In this document: positions 1-9,430 of the stretch, one piece after another | Layout of the letters: the number at the start of each line of letters is the position of its first letter | Numbering within the stretch: the first letter of the stretch is position 1 | NCBI GenBank assembly: GCA_029379385.1 | Contig: CM055612.1 | Span: 17,050,001 to 17,114,000 of the forward strand | Reading direction: 5' to 3' | From: Quillaja saponaria | Lineage: Eukaryota; Streptophyta; Magnoliopsida; Fabales; Quillajaceae | DNA length: 64,000 bases | Notes under the pieces: model-generated | What the model was told of the DNA's origin: nothing | The model's database searches: none | The model's input: the letters and a program-made list of their open reading frames with translations, nothing else | Position numbers and translations under genes: made by a program

Positions 1-1
1 C

Positions 2-1936
2 TTTATCTCCGCTGATGTTACATTTTTTGAGGAATTTTCATTCTTTTCCTCGACTATTCCCGAGTCACATTCTATCTCTGAGGCTTTTCCGGTTCCTTAT
101 CTTGGACCAAATGATTATGTATCATCTTCACCACTACCTGATCTTCCAGCAGACACTGTTGATGTACCTAATGACTCACCTTCTGTCCCAACACCTTCCC
201 GTGCCTCGGATCCTGTGTCACCACCTATTTTACGAAGAGGTACTCGTTCAACTCGTAATCCTTATCCTATTTATACTTTTTTGAGTTATCATTGTTTATC
301 TTCACCTTATTATGCATTTGTCTCCTCTTTGTCTTCTATTTCTGTTCCAAAGTCCACCAGTGATGCTCTTGCTCATCCCGGGTGGCGGCAGGCCATGATT
401 AATGAAATGAACGCCTTACATACTAATGGTTCTTGGGAACTGGTCTCTTTACCTTCTGGAAAATCCACTGTTGGCTATAAATGGGTATACACCGTAAAAG
501 TTCATCCTGATGGTTTTGTTGATCGCTTAAAGGCTAGATTGGTAGCAAAAGGCTACACTCAGGTCTATGGTGTGGATTATTCAGAAACTTTCTCTCCCGT
601 AGCTAAAATTATATCTGTCAGGGTATTTATATCTCTAGTTTCTATTTTTGATTGGCCACTCTATCAATTGGACATAAAAAATGCTTTCTTACATGGTGAT
701 CTTGATGAAGAAGTCTTTATGGAGCAACCACCTGGTTTTGTTGCTCAGAGGGAGTCTGGTATGGTGTGTCGATTGAAAAAGTCTCTATATGGCTTAAAGC
801 AATCTCCTAGAGCTTGGTTTGGTAGATTCAGTGAAGTAGTTCTTAGTTTTGGCCTTCAGAGGTGTACTGTTGATCATTCAGTTTTCTATAAACATACACC
901 TAATGGCAGAATTCTTTTAATTGTATATGTGGATGATATTGTGATTGCAGGTGATGATAATCATGGGATTCAACAATTGAAATCATTCCCACAGTCTAAG
1001 TTTCAAACTAAAGACTTAGGACAGCTAAAATATTTCTTGGGCATTGAGGTTGCAAGATCACAATTGGGTATTTGCCTTTCTCAAAGAAAGTATTGTCTGG
1101 ATGTCTTAAGTGATATAGGTATGTTGGATTCCAAACCTGTAGATACTCCTATGGATCCCAACACTAAACTTGTACTAGATGAGGGAGAGCTACTGACTAA
1201 TCCTGAGCAATATAGACGTCTTGTTGGTAAGTTGAATTATCTCACAGTCACTAGACCAGATATTGCTTTTGCAACTAGTATGGTTAGCCAATTTCTTTCT
1301 CAACCTCGAACATCTCATTGGAATGCTGTTATTCGTATCCTAAGATACCTTAAAACTGCACCCGGAAAAGGATTATTATATAAGAATCATGGGCACACTC
1401 TAGTTCGAGGACATGGTCGTGGTCATACATTAGTCCATAAACATAATTCTACTCCAGTTCAAGGTTATAGCGATGCTGATTGGGCAGGCGCTCAATTTGA
1501 CAGAAGATCTACTACAGGATACTGTATATTTCTAGGTGGAAATCTTGTTTCATGGAAAAGTAAAAAGCAGACTGTTGTTGCAAGATCTAGTGCTAAATCT
1601 GAATATAGGGCCATGACTCATACCACTGCTGAGTTAGTTTGGCTGAAAAATCTATTAGACAAACTTGGATTTCAGCACTCACAGCCTATGGAGTTAGTAT
1701 GTGATAATCAAGCTGCATTACATATTGCATCAAATCCAGTGTTTCATGAACGAACAAAACATATAGAAGTTGACTGTCATTTCGTTCGTGAGAAGCTTAT
1801 GGATAATACAATCAAGACTATATATACAAAATCAGAAGATCAGTTAGCAGACTTATTCACAAAATCTTTGACAGGAAACCGATTGCGATATCTATGCAAC
1901 AAGCTTGGAACATATAATCTTTATACTCCAGCTTGA
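2..1936 (+). CDS. Ty1/copia Pol polyprotein, C-terminal part (RT and RNase H), cut by the window start
   Basis: The frame is open from base 2 to the TGA at 1934-1936, about 644 residues, so the start lies before the window. The first residues (around SADVTFFE) are the typical region just after the copia integrase. The copia reverse transcriptase follows: the WRQAM..E segment, the KARLVAKGY motif, QLDIKNAFLHG, and the catalytic YVDD at 926-937. RNase H follows, with YSDADWAG near 1470, the KSEYRA motif and the VCDNQAA and HIEVDCHF motifs near the end. It makes cDNA from element RNA in virus-like particles. No stop or frameshift occurs, unlike every other retroelement gene here, so this is the youngest insertion in the window. 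Odd: the RT-RNase H linker (about 1390-1460) has roughly 20 extra residues with the string GHTLV twice. Family call is firm; activity is unknown because the 5' half is missing. Confidence 0.95.
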   Translation, partial: FISADVTFFEEFSFFSSTIPESHSISEAFPVPYLGPNDYVSSSPLPDLPADTVDVPNDSPSVPTPSRASDPVSPPILRRGTRSTRNPYPIYTFLSYHCLSSPYYAFVSSLSSISVPKSTSDALAHPGWRQAMINEMNALHTNGSWELVSLPSGKSTVGYKWVYTVKVHPDGFVDRLKARLVAKGYTQVYGVDYSETFSPVAKIISVRVFISLVSIFDWPLYQLDIKNAFLHGDLDEEVFMEQPPGFVAQRESGMVCRLKKSLYGLKQSPRAWFGRFSEVVLSFGLQRCTVDHSVFYKHTPNGRILLIVYVDDIVIAGDDNHGIQQLKSFPQSKFQTKDLGQLKYFLGIEVARSQLGICLSQRKYCLDVLSDIGMLDSKPVDTPMDPNTKLVLDEGELLTNPEQYRRLVGKLNYLTVTRPDIAFATSMVSQFLSQPRTSHWNAVIRILRYLKTAPGKGLLYKNHGHTLVRGHGRGHTLVHKHNSTPVQGYSDADWAGAQFDRRSTTGYCIFLGGNLVSWKSKKQTVVARSSAKSEYRAMTHTTAELVWLKNLLDKLGFQHSQPMELVCDNQAALHIASNPVFHERTKHIEVDCHFVREKLMDNTIKTIYTKSEDQLADLFTKSLTGNRLRYLCNKLGTYNLYTPA

Positions 1937-1943
1937 GGGGGAG

Positions 1944-2167
1944 TGTTAGAGTGTAAATATAGGCAGCTTAATTAGTGGGTCAAATTTCCTTATTTATAGT
2001 TTCCTTCCTTATTTTTAGTTTCCTTATTTCTGTGTAATTTCTATTACGTATTTGGTTGATATTTAGTCTAGGTTCACTATGTTAGGTTAAATACTTTAGC
2101 CTATAAATAGAGGCTCCTTCTTGTATATTGAAAATCATTTGAATATACATTCTTCTTATATTCAACA
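1944..2167 (+). repeat. 3' LTR of the copia element, with polypurine tract just before it
   Basis: A purine run (GAGGGGGAG, 1935-1943) overlaps the stop codon and is the plus-strand priming site. The LTR starts TGTTAG at 1944 and ends TTCAACA at 2167, giving the short TGTT...AACA inverted ends of copia LTRs. At 224 bp it is short but within the copia range. The bases after it (CAAGT) continue a gypsy leader that also occurs without the insertion at about 26957, which fixes the 3' boundary. The 5' LTR is outside the window. Confidence 0.88.
2101..2110 (+). promoter_or_regulatory. TATA box in the copia LTR
   Basis: CTATAAATAG lies in the last third of the LTR, where the U3/R promoter of a copia LTR is expected. 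Transcription would start about 25-30 bases downstream, leaving a very short R-U5. Confidence 0.55.
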
Positions 2168-3339
2168 CAAGTTATAATATTGCAATACATTGTTCTTTGA
2201 CCTATATGAAAAATATATGTTGGATTCATTTATGCTTGTTTTAGATACGATATAGTGTAGTAACCGTGTTGTTAGTCATGGAAGGCAATCAGATGCTCGC
2301 TCCGACTAGGGTTCCACCAGTCCTCAAGTTCCAGTAGTAAAAGGTCTTGGTCATAAAGGACATAGTAGAGGTAGAGCCGCTAGACAAGTCAAGGTGGGGC
2401 ACCTGGTCCTAATATAAGACAGCTTGTGGTGGTACTAGATAGAGTCAGAAGAATAATGGGTAAATGAGTTGGGATTTTAGCTTAACAACAACCTTAACAA
2501 GTTTGCCCTACTCAACCTTAACAAGAGGCCAATCCTCTAGTTTCAACTCAACAAAGTCAATAGGCATTTGTGATAATACATGATTTTCGGAATATGCAGC
2601 CATCAAAGTTTTCTGGTATAGATTCTACACAGGATCCTTATACTTTCTTAGAAGAGTCTGACCTACTATGCGTGGCATTAGGGTGTGACCCTGTTCGGGC
2701 AATGAAATTAGCTACCTACCAGTTTCATAATGTAGCATATGAATGGTACAAGGTCTTGCTGTAGCATCGAACTGAGCCAACTTCACTTTCTTGGCCTGAC
2801 TTCAGCGGAGCTTTCACTGAACACTTTCTACCTAAGAGCATGAGGGATAAATATGCTTGGGAGTTTGAGAAGCTAGTTCATACTAAAGGAATGACAATAA
2901 TGGAGTATGAGATTCGATTCACCAGATTATCTTGTTTTGCCCCGCATATGGTGTTAACCGAGTAGAAGAGAGTCAAGAGGTTTGTTAATGGCTTGAGAGA
3001 TTCTCTGTTTAGGTCAGTGTCTATAACAGACACTACTACCTACACTCAGGCCTTGGATTCTGCTTATCAATTGGAAAACTGATACTTACAAAAATAGATA
3101 GAATAGGAGAGCCATAAAAAGTCTAGACAGTAGGGTCCTTCCATCTCAAGGCTAAGTGGTTCTCGAAGGTCTGAAGATGAACCTATCATAAGATGTGGCT
3201 CATTTTGAGGAAATTTTCAATCAGATAGTGGTCGAATTAGACAGAGTTATCGAAGTCAGTTGCAAGTGGTATCATCTAGTAGTCCCCAGCCTCTGAAGTT
3301 CCAGTATGCTGTACTTGTGGTGTCAGACATCTATATTGC
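2168..3339 (+). pseudogene. Ty3/gypsy leader and gag remnant (unit 1)
   Basis: The leader (2168-2270) matches that at 26957-27056 and the gag matches 29166-30255. The Retrotrans_gag domain can be read at about 2570-3080: an FRNMQPSKFSG-like start, PYTFLEESD, the NVAYEWYK segment, WPDFSGAFTEHFLP and GMT..EYE..FTRLSCFAP. Gag would form the particle shell and bind element RNA. Stops break it at 2762-2764, after HMVLTE, and after QLEN, with further decay downstream. It ends inside the zinc-knuckle region, where CACTA copy 1 begins, so protease and pol are missing. The 5' LTR is not visible because the copia element sits in the leader. Dead copy. Confidence 0.8.
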
Positions 3340-3369
3340 CACTTCAAGAAAATCACTTATTTGTGATGG
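3340..3369 (+). repeat. Left terminal inverted repeat of CACTA copy 1
   Basis: CACTTCAAGAAAAT followed by CACTTATTTGTGATGG. It carries one change (CACTT for CACTA) relative to the left end of copy 3 at 30256. It matches the complement of 6652-6681 with a few mismatches. Confidence 0.82.
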
Positions 3370-3839
3370 TAAAAGACCTGCCATAAATAAACCTGTTTTA
3401 GATGTCATCTTTTGTTATTATGCTTGTATATTAGCAATGGCTCAATTTAAAGAAATTTTTTTTAATTATTTGTGACATGATAATAACTTATTTGCTACGG
3501 GTGCGCATTGTAGAAAACAAGACAATTGCTAATATTTTTTTCTAAGTGGACCCTTTTACATGGGTGATGGCCCACAACCGTAGCAATAGTGAAAATTAAG
3601 AAAATAAACCTACCATTCATTTTCTCAGTTTGCTTTCTATTTGTCTTACTCATTTTCGGTTCTTTACCTCTCCCTCACTTTCCTACTTCACATCACATCT
3701 CACTCTGCTGCAAGCCACCATGTACCGGTGGTGAGTCTCTAACCGACCGAGGCTTCACAGGAAAAGCTTAGAGATCATTTTACAAAAGGAGATTGGGAAC
3801 CAAAATTGCCTCACCTGATCTCGTTTGCTTATAAGGGTG

Positions 3840-4270
3840 AAGCATTTTTTCTTGAATTCAAATATGGCTACTTTTATACCTTCCTATTCTTCGTCTTCTT
3901 CAATTTTAATTGCATAGAGAATTTGGAGAGTTTTTTAATTGCATAGAGAATTCGGGGAGTTTTCATGGCTTCTTCTGTTGGATCAAACTATATGGCTTTC
4001 AAATCCTCTGAAATTTCAAGTATCAATAACCAGAAAGTGGATCAGTTTTGACAATGGTGTCGTGCTTATTGAGTCGAATCGAGTCATCTCCATTCTTCTT
4101 TTGGTCTTTAGTGCATACTAAAGAGTTCATTTAGATTGCCTGGAATGTAGATCCTTGCATTGCATTGGACTTCTATTCCTGTTTTTCACATATTACATGT
4201 TGTGAGTTTTCACTATTTACAGTAACTGAAAGCTAAAAGAGTATTAAAATATTGTTGAGCTAACACTGAC
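3840..4270 (+). other. Segment conserved in all three CACTA copies; possible 5' exon or captured gene piece
   Basis: The same sequence recurs at about 13372-13740 and 30765-31150. In copy 3 an ATG at 30780 opens a Ser-rich start (MATFIPSYSSSSSILIA) resembling a transit-peptide-like N-terminus, and a second ATG follows 70 bases on. In this copy a small duplication (around 3912-3955, containing GCATAGAGAATT twice) and stops break the frame. Several frames stay open across the segment in different copies, so I cannot name a product. It could be a leader exon of the transposase transcript or a fragment of a host gene. No known domain recognised. Confidence 0.4.
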
Positions 4271-4788
4271 TTATTACCCATATTAAAACACAAAAGAAAA
4301 AAAAAAGATCTCTAGTTGTTCCATGATGAAAAATTCGAATTTGGGATCTAGGAGACAAATTCTTCCTTTTTGTATAGTGCTTTTTTAAAAATTCTATTTT
4401 TTTATATATTTCAAACTACATGAAGATTGGTCACTACTACTAATAATCAGGTTTGTAAAGCATTTATTTTATTTTTATGATAGCCATAATAGTAGCATTT
4501 GTATGTCTTTGATGTTCTTCTAACATGGGTGCTTCGGATAGATTTTTGTAGAACGTGTTGGATGATTGTTTATTAAAGAACTAAGAAGAGAGCAAGCTGG
4601 CCTAATTGTCCTATACCAGGGGTAAGCTCTTATTGTTATTATCCTCCTAAATTCTTTAGGTTTGTATCAATTTTGTTTTACTAAAATTTTAGAAAGATAA
4701 TAAAATATCCATTGGTATTTTACCTTTGTGATTTGACAAATACTGGCTTGTTTTTAGAGATTGATTGTAGATACATGATAATGAACCA

Positions 4789-5103
4789 ATGCCTATAGTT
4801 ACAGAATGCTTACATGAGGATTTAACTGGTTTTGTAACACCAGTTCTTCCTGATGATGATCTAGATATTTCAGGAATACTTGTTTGTGATGGTTCATCAG
4901 AAGAGGAAGATGATGATGAAGATATAGACAAACTTAGGAAGAGAAAAAGAAAAATTAGAAGACGTGCCAAAGATTTAGAAGAAGAAAAAGAAAAAGAGGA
5001 AGAGGAAGATGAATATGAGGATAATGATGACAATGAAGAAGAAGAATATCAAGAGGAAGATGAAGATCAATATGAAGATGAAGATGAGGAAGAAGAAGAA
5101 TAG
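4789..5103 (+). pseudogene. Acidic C-terminal fragment of the CACTA TNP2 transposase gene
   Basis: A 104-residue frame: PIVTECLHEDLTGFVTP, then LPDDDLDISGIL, a basic patch KLRKRKRKIRRRA and a long Glu/Asp-rich tail rich in EEE and DED blocks, ending at TAG 5101-5103. The same sequence lies at 20441-20816 right after the TNP2 remains of copy 2, so this is the tail of that gene without its catalytic part. The front is cut at the internal deletion junction (about 4776-4784). The frame is clean here, whereas the copy-2 version is shifted. It is probably not expressed as a meaningful protein. Confidence 0.6.
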
Positions 5104-5800
5104 GAAGAGGTGATGATAGAGATGTTGTGTCTTCATTATCGATTGTAGGACATAGTAGAGTTGATGCGTCCTTTAGTAGTGGAGTTTAGGTGACATGCGA
5201 TGACTCAGATGCTTTGATCTCACATGGAGATGCATTACCTACAGGAGATCCTTTCGTAGGCAGTACATCGATCAGTATTAACATTTATTTTTACATGTCT
5301 TGAATAAATTCATTTATCTATCAATATTTTTATATTAACTTTATGTTTAATTTAGGTGAGAATAGTGCTGGTGTTACCGCTTGTAGAGGTAGAGGCACTA
5401 ATAAGCCTGATACTACTATTGATAGTGATAATCCAGAAATATATATTTCTGGACGGTAAATCTTAAAGATTATATTTTTTGGAAAGATATGTGTGATATT
5501 TTTGGATCAGAAGATAGGAAAAAATTATCTAAGGCTAGAAAGAAGAATAGATTGGCTAATAAAGAAATAGTTAATCATGTGGGTGGATCTGGACCGATAC
5601 CTATGCAAGCTAAGGACTTGGTACGAATATGTAAATTTTAGTTTTTTACCATATTATTCGAATTAGATTCTAAACTCATACTTATTTATAGTTACTAATA
5701 TGCTAAATGCTTAGGAGGAAACCCTTGGAAGACCAGTAAAAGATATTAAGGTTTTTAATAAAACTCATATGAAGTACATACATTCTAATCATAGGTTGTG
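5104..5800 (+). pseudogene. Remains of the second CACTA gene (Transposase_24 / Ptta-like region), copy 1
   Basis: From 5140 the sequence follows copy 2 (21236-21545): the VGHSRVDASF segment, CDDSDALISHGD, GGSGPIPMQAKDLV, and after an intron-like gap the ETLGRPVKDIKVFNKTH motif at about 5717-5765. The last motifs resemble the plant Ptta/En/Spm transposase domain that accompanies TNP2 in CACTA elements. Copy 1 keeps a block (about 5245-5565) that copy 2 has lost, with the readable pieces CRGRGTNKPDTT and NPEIYISGR, while it lacks the RG-repeat block of copy 2. Stops and frame changes make it non-coding. Confidence 0.5.
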
Positions 5801-6289
5801 TTACTTATATACATTCTTTTCATATGGTTAGATAATTATAGGTTGTGTTATTTACAAGTTCAATTTCTGTTTGAAATTATCACGCTGGTGATGATGTTTA
5901 GGCCAGTGATGATGATCAACATGATGATGATGTGGATATTGGTGATAAGTAATTAGATTGCAACAATTTTTCTTAAATGGCTTCACTTTTATTGTGTAGT
6001 TTGAATTGTTAATTACTTTGATATTATTGTTTCAGTACTAGCTACTATTATGACTGAACTAATGTCTTTAAGAATTCTTTTTCTTTTTCTATTATGTCAT
6101 AACTAATTAGGTTGTGTTATTTAATATTGATTGGAGTATTGATACCCAAACAAAAATATCATGTTCTTATGGTATTGAATTGTTCTTTTTATATTGTGGT
6201 ATTGGATTTTGGTTTTCTATGGATGAATGTATATTTACAGGTGAAAGATATTTTGGCATGACCATCTTTTTTGACTTTTATAATAAAAA
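5801..6289. other. 3' noncoding part of CACTA copy 1
   Basis: AT-rich sequence matching 21560-22087 of copy 2, with GATGATGATG-rich stretches (5888-5945). No gene seen; the small frame at 6114-6335 runs into the subterminal repeats and is not credible. Confidence 0.5.
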
Positions 6290-6681
6290 AATAAAAAACC
6301 TGGACTGTCTACGACGGGCAACCCGTTTTCTATAACTATTTAAGACGAGTAGGACATTTCATTATCTACAATGGACAATTATTATGTATAACGGGAAATG
6401 GCCGTCTTAGATAATTTGGCGCGTTTTGCTTATATTTTGGCGCAAAATGGTGCCAAATTATCTAAGAAAGGCATTTTACGTCGTAGATAATAAGTGTCCG
6501 TTGTAGATAATGGATAATCCATAATGGGTTTATTACCATTGTAGATGCTTATTATTAGTGATAGCGTTTTCTACGTCGGGTCTATCTACGACGGTTGCCT
6601 ATCACGGATGTTTCTACGACGGTATTTTTGATTATCTAAGACGGTTTTTGCCCGTCTCAAATAACTCATTTTCTGGTAGTG
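6290..6681. repeat. Right subterminal repeat block and TIR of CACTA copy 1
   Basis: Short motifs of the form CTACGACGG, CTAAGACGG and their complements (CCGTTGTAGAT, CCGTCTTAGAT) occur about a dozen times in both orientations, ending in the terminal TTTTCTGGTAGTG. In CACTA elements such blocks are binding sites for the second element protein and are needed for excision. An inner palindrome TTTGGCGCAAAATGGTGCCAAA lies around 6437-6459 and also occurs in copy 2. Confidence 0.78.
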
Positions 6682-8650
6682 TAATAAATTAATTTATGAA
6701 TAAAAAAAAATAAAAAATGAGATACTACATTGTTTATTTCTTCATTTTGTCCTTTGGATTTTATAAAAAAAAAAAAAAATACAAACCACTAGAGGTAAGC
6801 TACCCTTAAAAATTTACCAAATAGGGAGAAGAAGAAAATTATATAGTGCAAGTGCATAACTATAACATGTACACATGTTATTTTACATAGATGAAAAAGT
6901 TATTTTTCAATTATTTTTTTCTAGCTGTAAAGAAATTAGTATGACAATTTAATTTTTATTATTGATACAAAAGGGAATAACATTAAGTAATAAACAACAC
7001 AAAGTCTTGGGAAACTAACTCCTATCAAATCACCCATAAACATATTAGCACTACAACTAAGAACAATAAAGAATAACTTAAGGTTTTTGGATGGCATTTC
7101 TCATTTTTACTTGTCCAACAGCAATGCAGCATAACTATTAGACTCTTTGAAGCAATGCTTAATGATGAAAGGAGTCCATCAAGTTATTGCAGTCATATAT
7201 CAAGTTGTTCTCAGTTTAACAAAATCGTTGAACCAAAGAACAACTCCAAACTGGAGAAGGAAACTTCAATTGTTTTTTGTTCAATGGTTCATATAGCCAT
7301 AGCCCTTAAGTTTACAATTGTTTCTTCAATTATATGCTTCTAACCCTAATTGAATATGAAAAAAGATACTGATCAAATGAGGTAATTCAAGCCCTGAACA
7401 ATGGGTAAAAATAAAAATATTAATAATAGAAAAATGGAAAGTCTCCTCCTAAATAAAAAGAAATTACAAAGAAAAGTATTTCTCCAAAAGAAATGGAAAC
7501 AAATGCATAATAGAAGGAAAGTTTCCCTCCTAAATTAAAGAAAATAGAAATCAAGTATTTCTCAAAATAAAAGAAAACTTATAATGCATAAAAGAAAAGG
7601 AAAGTCATAGCCCATTATAGCAATTAGGAAATTAATTAAATATTAATTACGCAAATTGGATTCTAAAAGGAAAGTAACTAATGTATTTCATCATTCAAGT
7701 TCAACAGTTCATATTATATCTAGACCATATGCCTTAGCCTATATATAACTCACAAACACACTTACATAGATATGCATATTTAGGTTAACTCTTATTAGAG
7801 TTTTTGATTTGGTTTTAAGCCAAATTCAGGGCTCTCTACTGTCCAACTCTAGAAGGAAGTGATGGTAAAACTAGTTCATGAAAAACTCTCATGGGTTACC
7901 TTTATCTCTTTGGTATTAGATTGAAGGGAGCTTCGATTATGGCTCTGAGGCCATGAATATCTCTTACTTTTCTTGTTTTTCAATTACATTAAGAATTCCT
8001 GCAGGTATATATAACTCTCTCACTAATTTCTCTTTAGTTTCTATTTCGATTAAATACCCTGCTACGTACAAATTGTATTTTATCACATTATTAATTAATT
8101 TCTTACATTGGCAGACAAGAACATTATTGATTTCTTGAGTTAATATTGGACATATGTACTCTTTTCAATTGAGGATCAATGGTTTTTTTTTTTTTTTTTT
8201 AGTAAAAGCTGGAGATCGGACCCACAACTTGGAGGTGAGGAATAATTGATTTATTTCCATTTTACACCAAAAAAAGCTTTAATTTATTGTGCTCGTAAGG
8301 GATACATAAATTATTACTGGTATAAGTATTTGTTTTTTATAATCTTTTATAAAAAAATTTAACAAATTTTTATATGTAAATCATCAAAACATAATAGTAT
8401 TTAGCGCTAGGAATAATCCGCCTAGTTAGAATACACAGAAGAAATATATGCATTAAAATATTAAAACACAATTTATGTGAATTTTTTAAAAATTGAAAAA
8501 AAAAGTATTGATTTTCAAGTTAAGTTTTAATCATGGTCAAACCAATGATATTATATAAATATTTAATTTGATTTTTATAAATGTTAAACATAATATAATT
8601 TTTCCTACATTAATTATTTTTCTAATATAAATTAACAACTTAGGAAAATA
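6682..8650 (+). repeat. Dispersed repeat R, copy 1
   Basis: About 2 kb shared with 9843-12180 and 22450-24642 in the same orientation and with 48830-50515 and 62103-62610 inverted. It has no long frame. Features kept in most copies: GAAAGTTTCCCTCCTAAATT near 7520, a TATA-like CCTATATATAACTCACAAAC at 7738-7757, GGTTAACTCTTATTAGAGTT near 7782-7801, and a CAGGTATATATAA splice-donor-like site near 8001. That layout suggests a promoter with an untranslated exon, as in an LTR or a captured promoter. Right end cut near 8650. Family unknown. Confidence 0.7.
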
Positions 8651-8700
8651 TATTTAATATTTTACTAAAATCGATGGTGAATGAATGATATACTTCAGCT

Positions 8701-8846
8701 GGGTATTAAAGGATCCAGCTCCTCTGGAATTAGGTTGGAATTCTACCAAAAATAATTTCTCTAATCCTGTCTGTCCAAATTTCTTATTAAATCTCAACCG
8801 TCCAACCTGTTAATTAAAACTATGCATTTTATAAAATCTACAATCT
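8701..8846 (+). repeat. Left long terminal inverted repeat
   Basis: Pairs with 9431-9580. From GGATCC inward only about five mismatches are seen over ~130 bp, so both arms are recent or homogenised. It includes AACCGTCCAACCTGTTAATT near 8799. Confidence 0.8.
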
Positions 8847-8989
8847 GCCTCTCTTTAACCAAGTATGTCCCCTGTCAACTATGGATGCTCCAAGGGATTT
8901 CACGCTTCCTTTACTTAAAATTTATCATTTTTGTTGTAAAAAATCTCATGTTTGAAGTATCTTTTCTAAGCTATATACTTATAATTTAG

Positions 8990-9400
8990 ATTGGCAACAG
9001 AACATTGTTGGAGAAGATAAGAGGAACTGGAATATGGTAGTGGACACATCTGCTCTTATGAACAAAGAGTCCAGGAAATTGTTGAAGCCATTGTAAGCGG
9101 TTAAGAAGGGGACCCAATTAATCATTCCAATAATGGGTACTGAGTTTTAAGACATAAGATTTTTATACTTTGTTATTGTACCCAAGATGAAGTGATATTG
9201 TTTCTGATAAGTATGTTTCACATTCATTTCATGTCAGTTATAAGGGAACTGGATTGCATGAAAAGACATGACAGTCTTTGCAGAGGAACAACAGAGGCTT
9301 CTTCGATTTTAGAATGGATTGAAGAGTGTATGATTAAAATGAAGTGGTGGATTCGTGGCCAAGCTCAGTGGAAGATGAGAAGTTGAATAGTGCATGCTTC
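8990..9400 (+). pseudogene. Captured PIN-domain gene fragment, two exons with intron retained
   Basis: Exon a (8990-9136) follows a splice acceptor (ATAATTTAG) and reads WNMVVDTSALMNKESRKLL then VKKGTQLIIPIM. The Asp of VVDT (9043-9045) is the first acidic residue of a PIN nuclease fold. A GT...AG intron (9137-9237, 101 bp) interrupts a codon after its first base, and exon b (from 9238) continues in phase as VIRELDCMKRHDSL, then EASSILEWIEECM and KWWI. The order hydrophobic-VDT, KGTQLIIP, VIRELD, WIEEC is that of PINc domains such as those of plant FHA-PINc proteins (PS1 type); that assignment is from memory of the family. TAA at 9094-9096 and a frameshift near 9375 disable it. No start codon or 5' exon is present. 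It sits wholly between the long TIRs. Confidence 0.72.
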
Positions 9401-9430
9401 AGTTTCGCCCAGCAGCAGTTTGATAGACGA

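Larger units (their letters stand above)
3340..6681 (+). mobile_element. CACTA (En/Spm-type) transposon, copy 1, internally deleted
   Basis: The left end begins CACTTCAAGAAAATCACTT and the right end finishes TTTTCTGGTAGTG, the reverse complement of CACTACCAGAAAA. About 24 of the outer 30 bases pair, which defines both termini. Inside are a 5' noncoding region shared with copies 2 and 3, the acidic C-terminus of the TNP2 gene, remains of the second gene and a 3' block of CTACGACGG-type subterminal repeats. Against copy 2 it lacks about 6.2 kb covering nearly all of TNP2, so it is a dSpm-like derivative that could move only with transposase from elsewhere. Flanking triplets (TGC left, TAA right) do not match, so the expected 3 bp target duplication is absent. 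Confidence 0.82.

Noticed and set aside
4689..5033. Minus-strand Ser-rich frame of 114 codons
   Set aside because: It is the complement of the Glu/Asp-rich TNP2 tail (GAA/GAT runs read TTC/ATC), so it mirrors low-complexity coding on the other strand.
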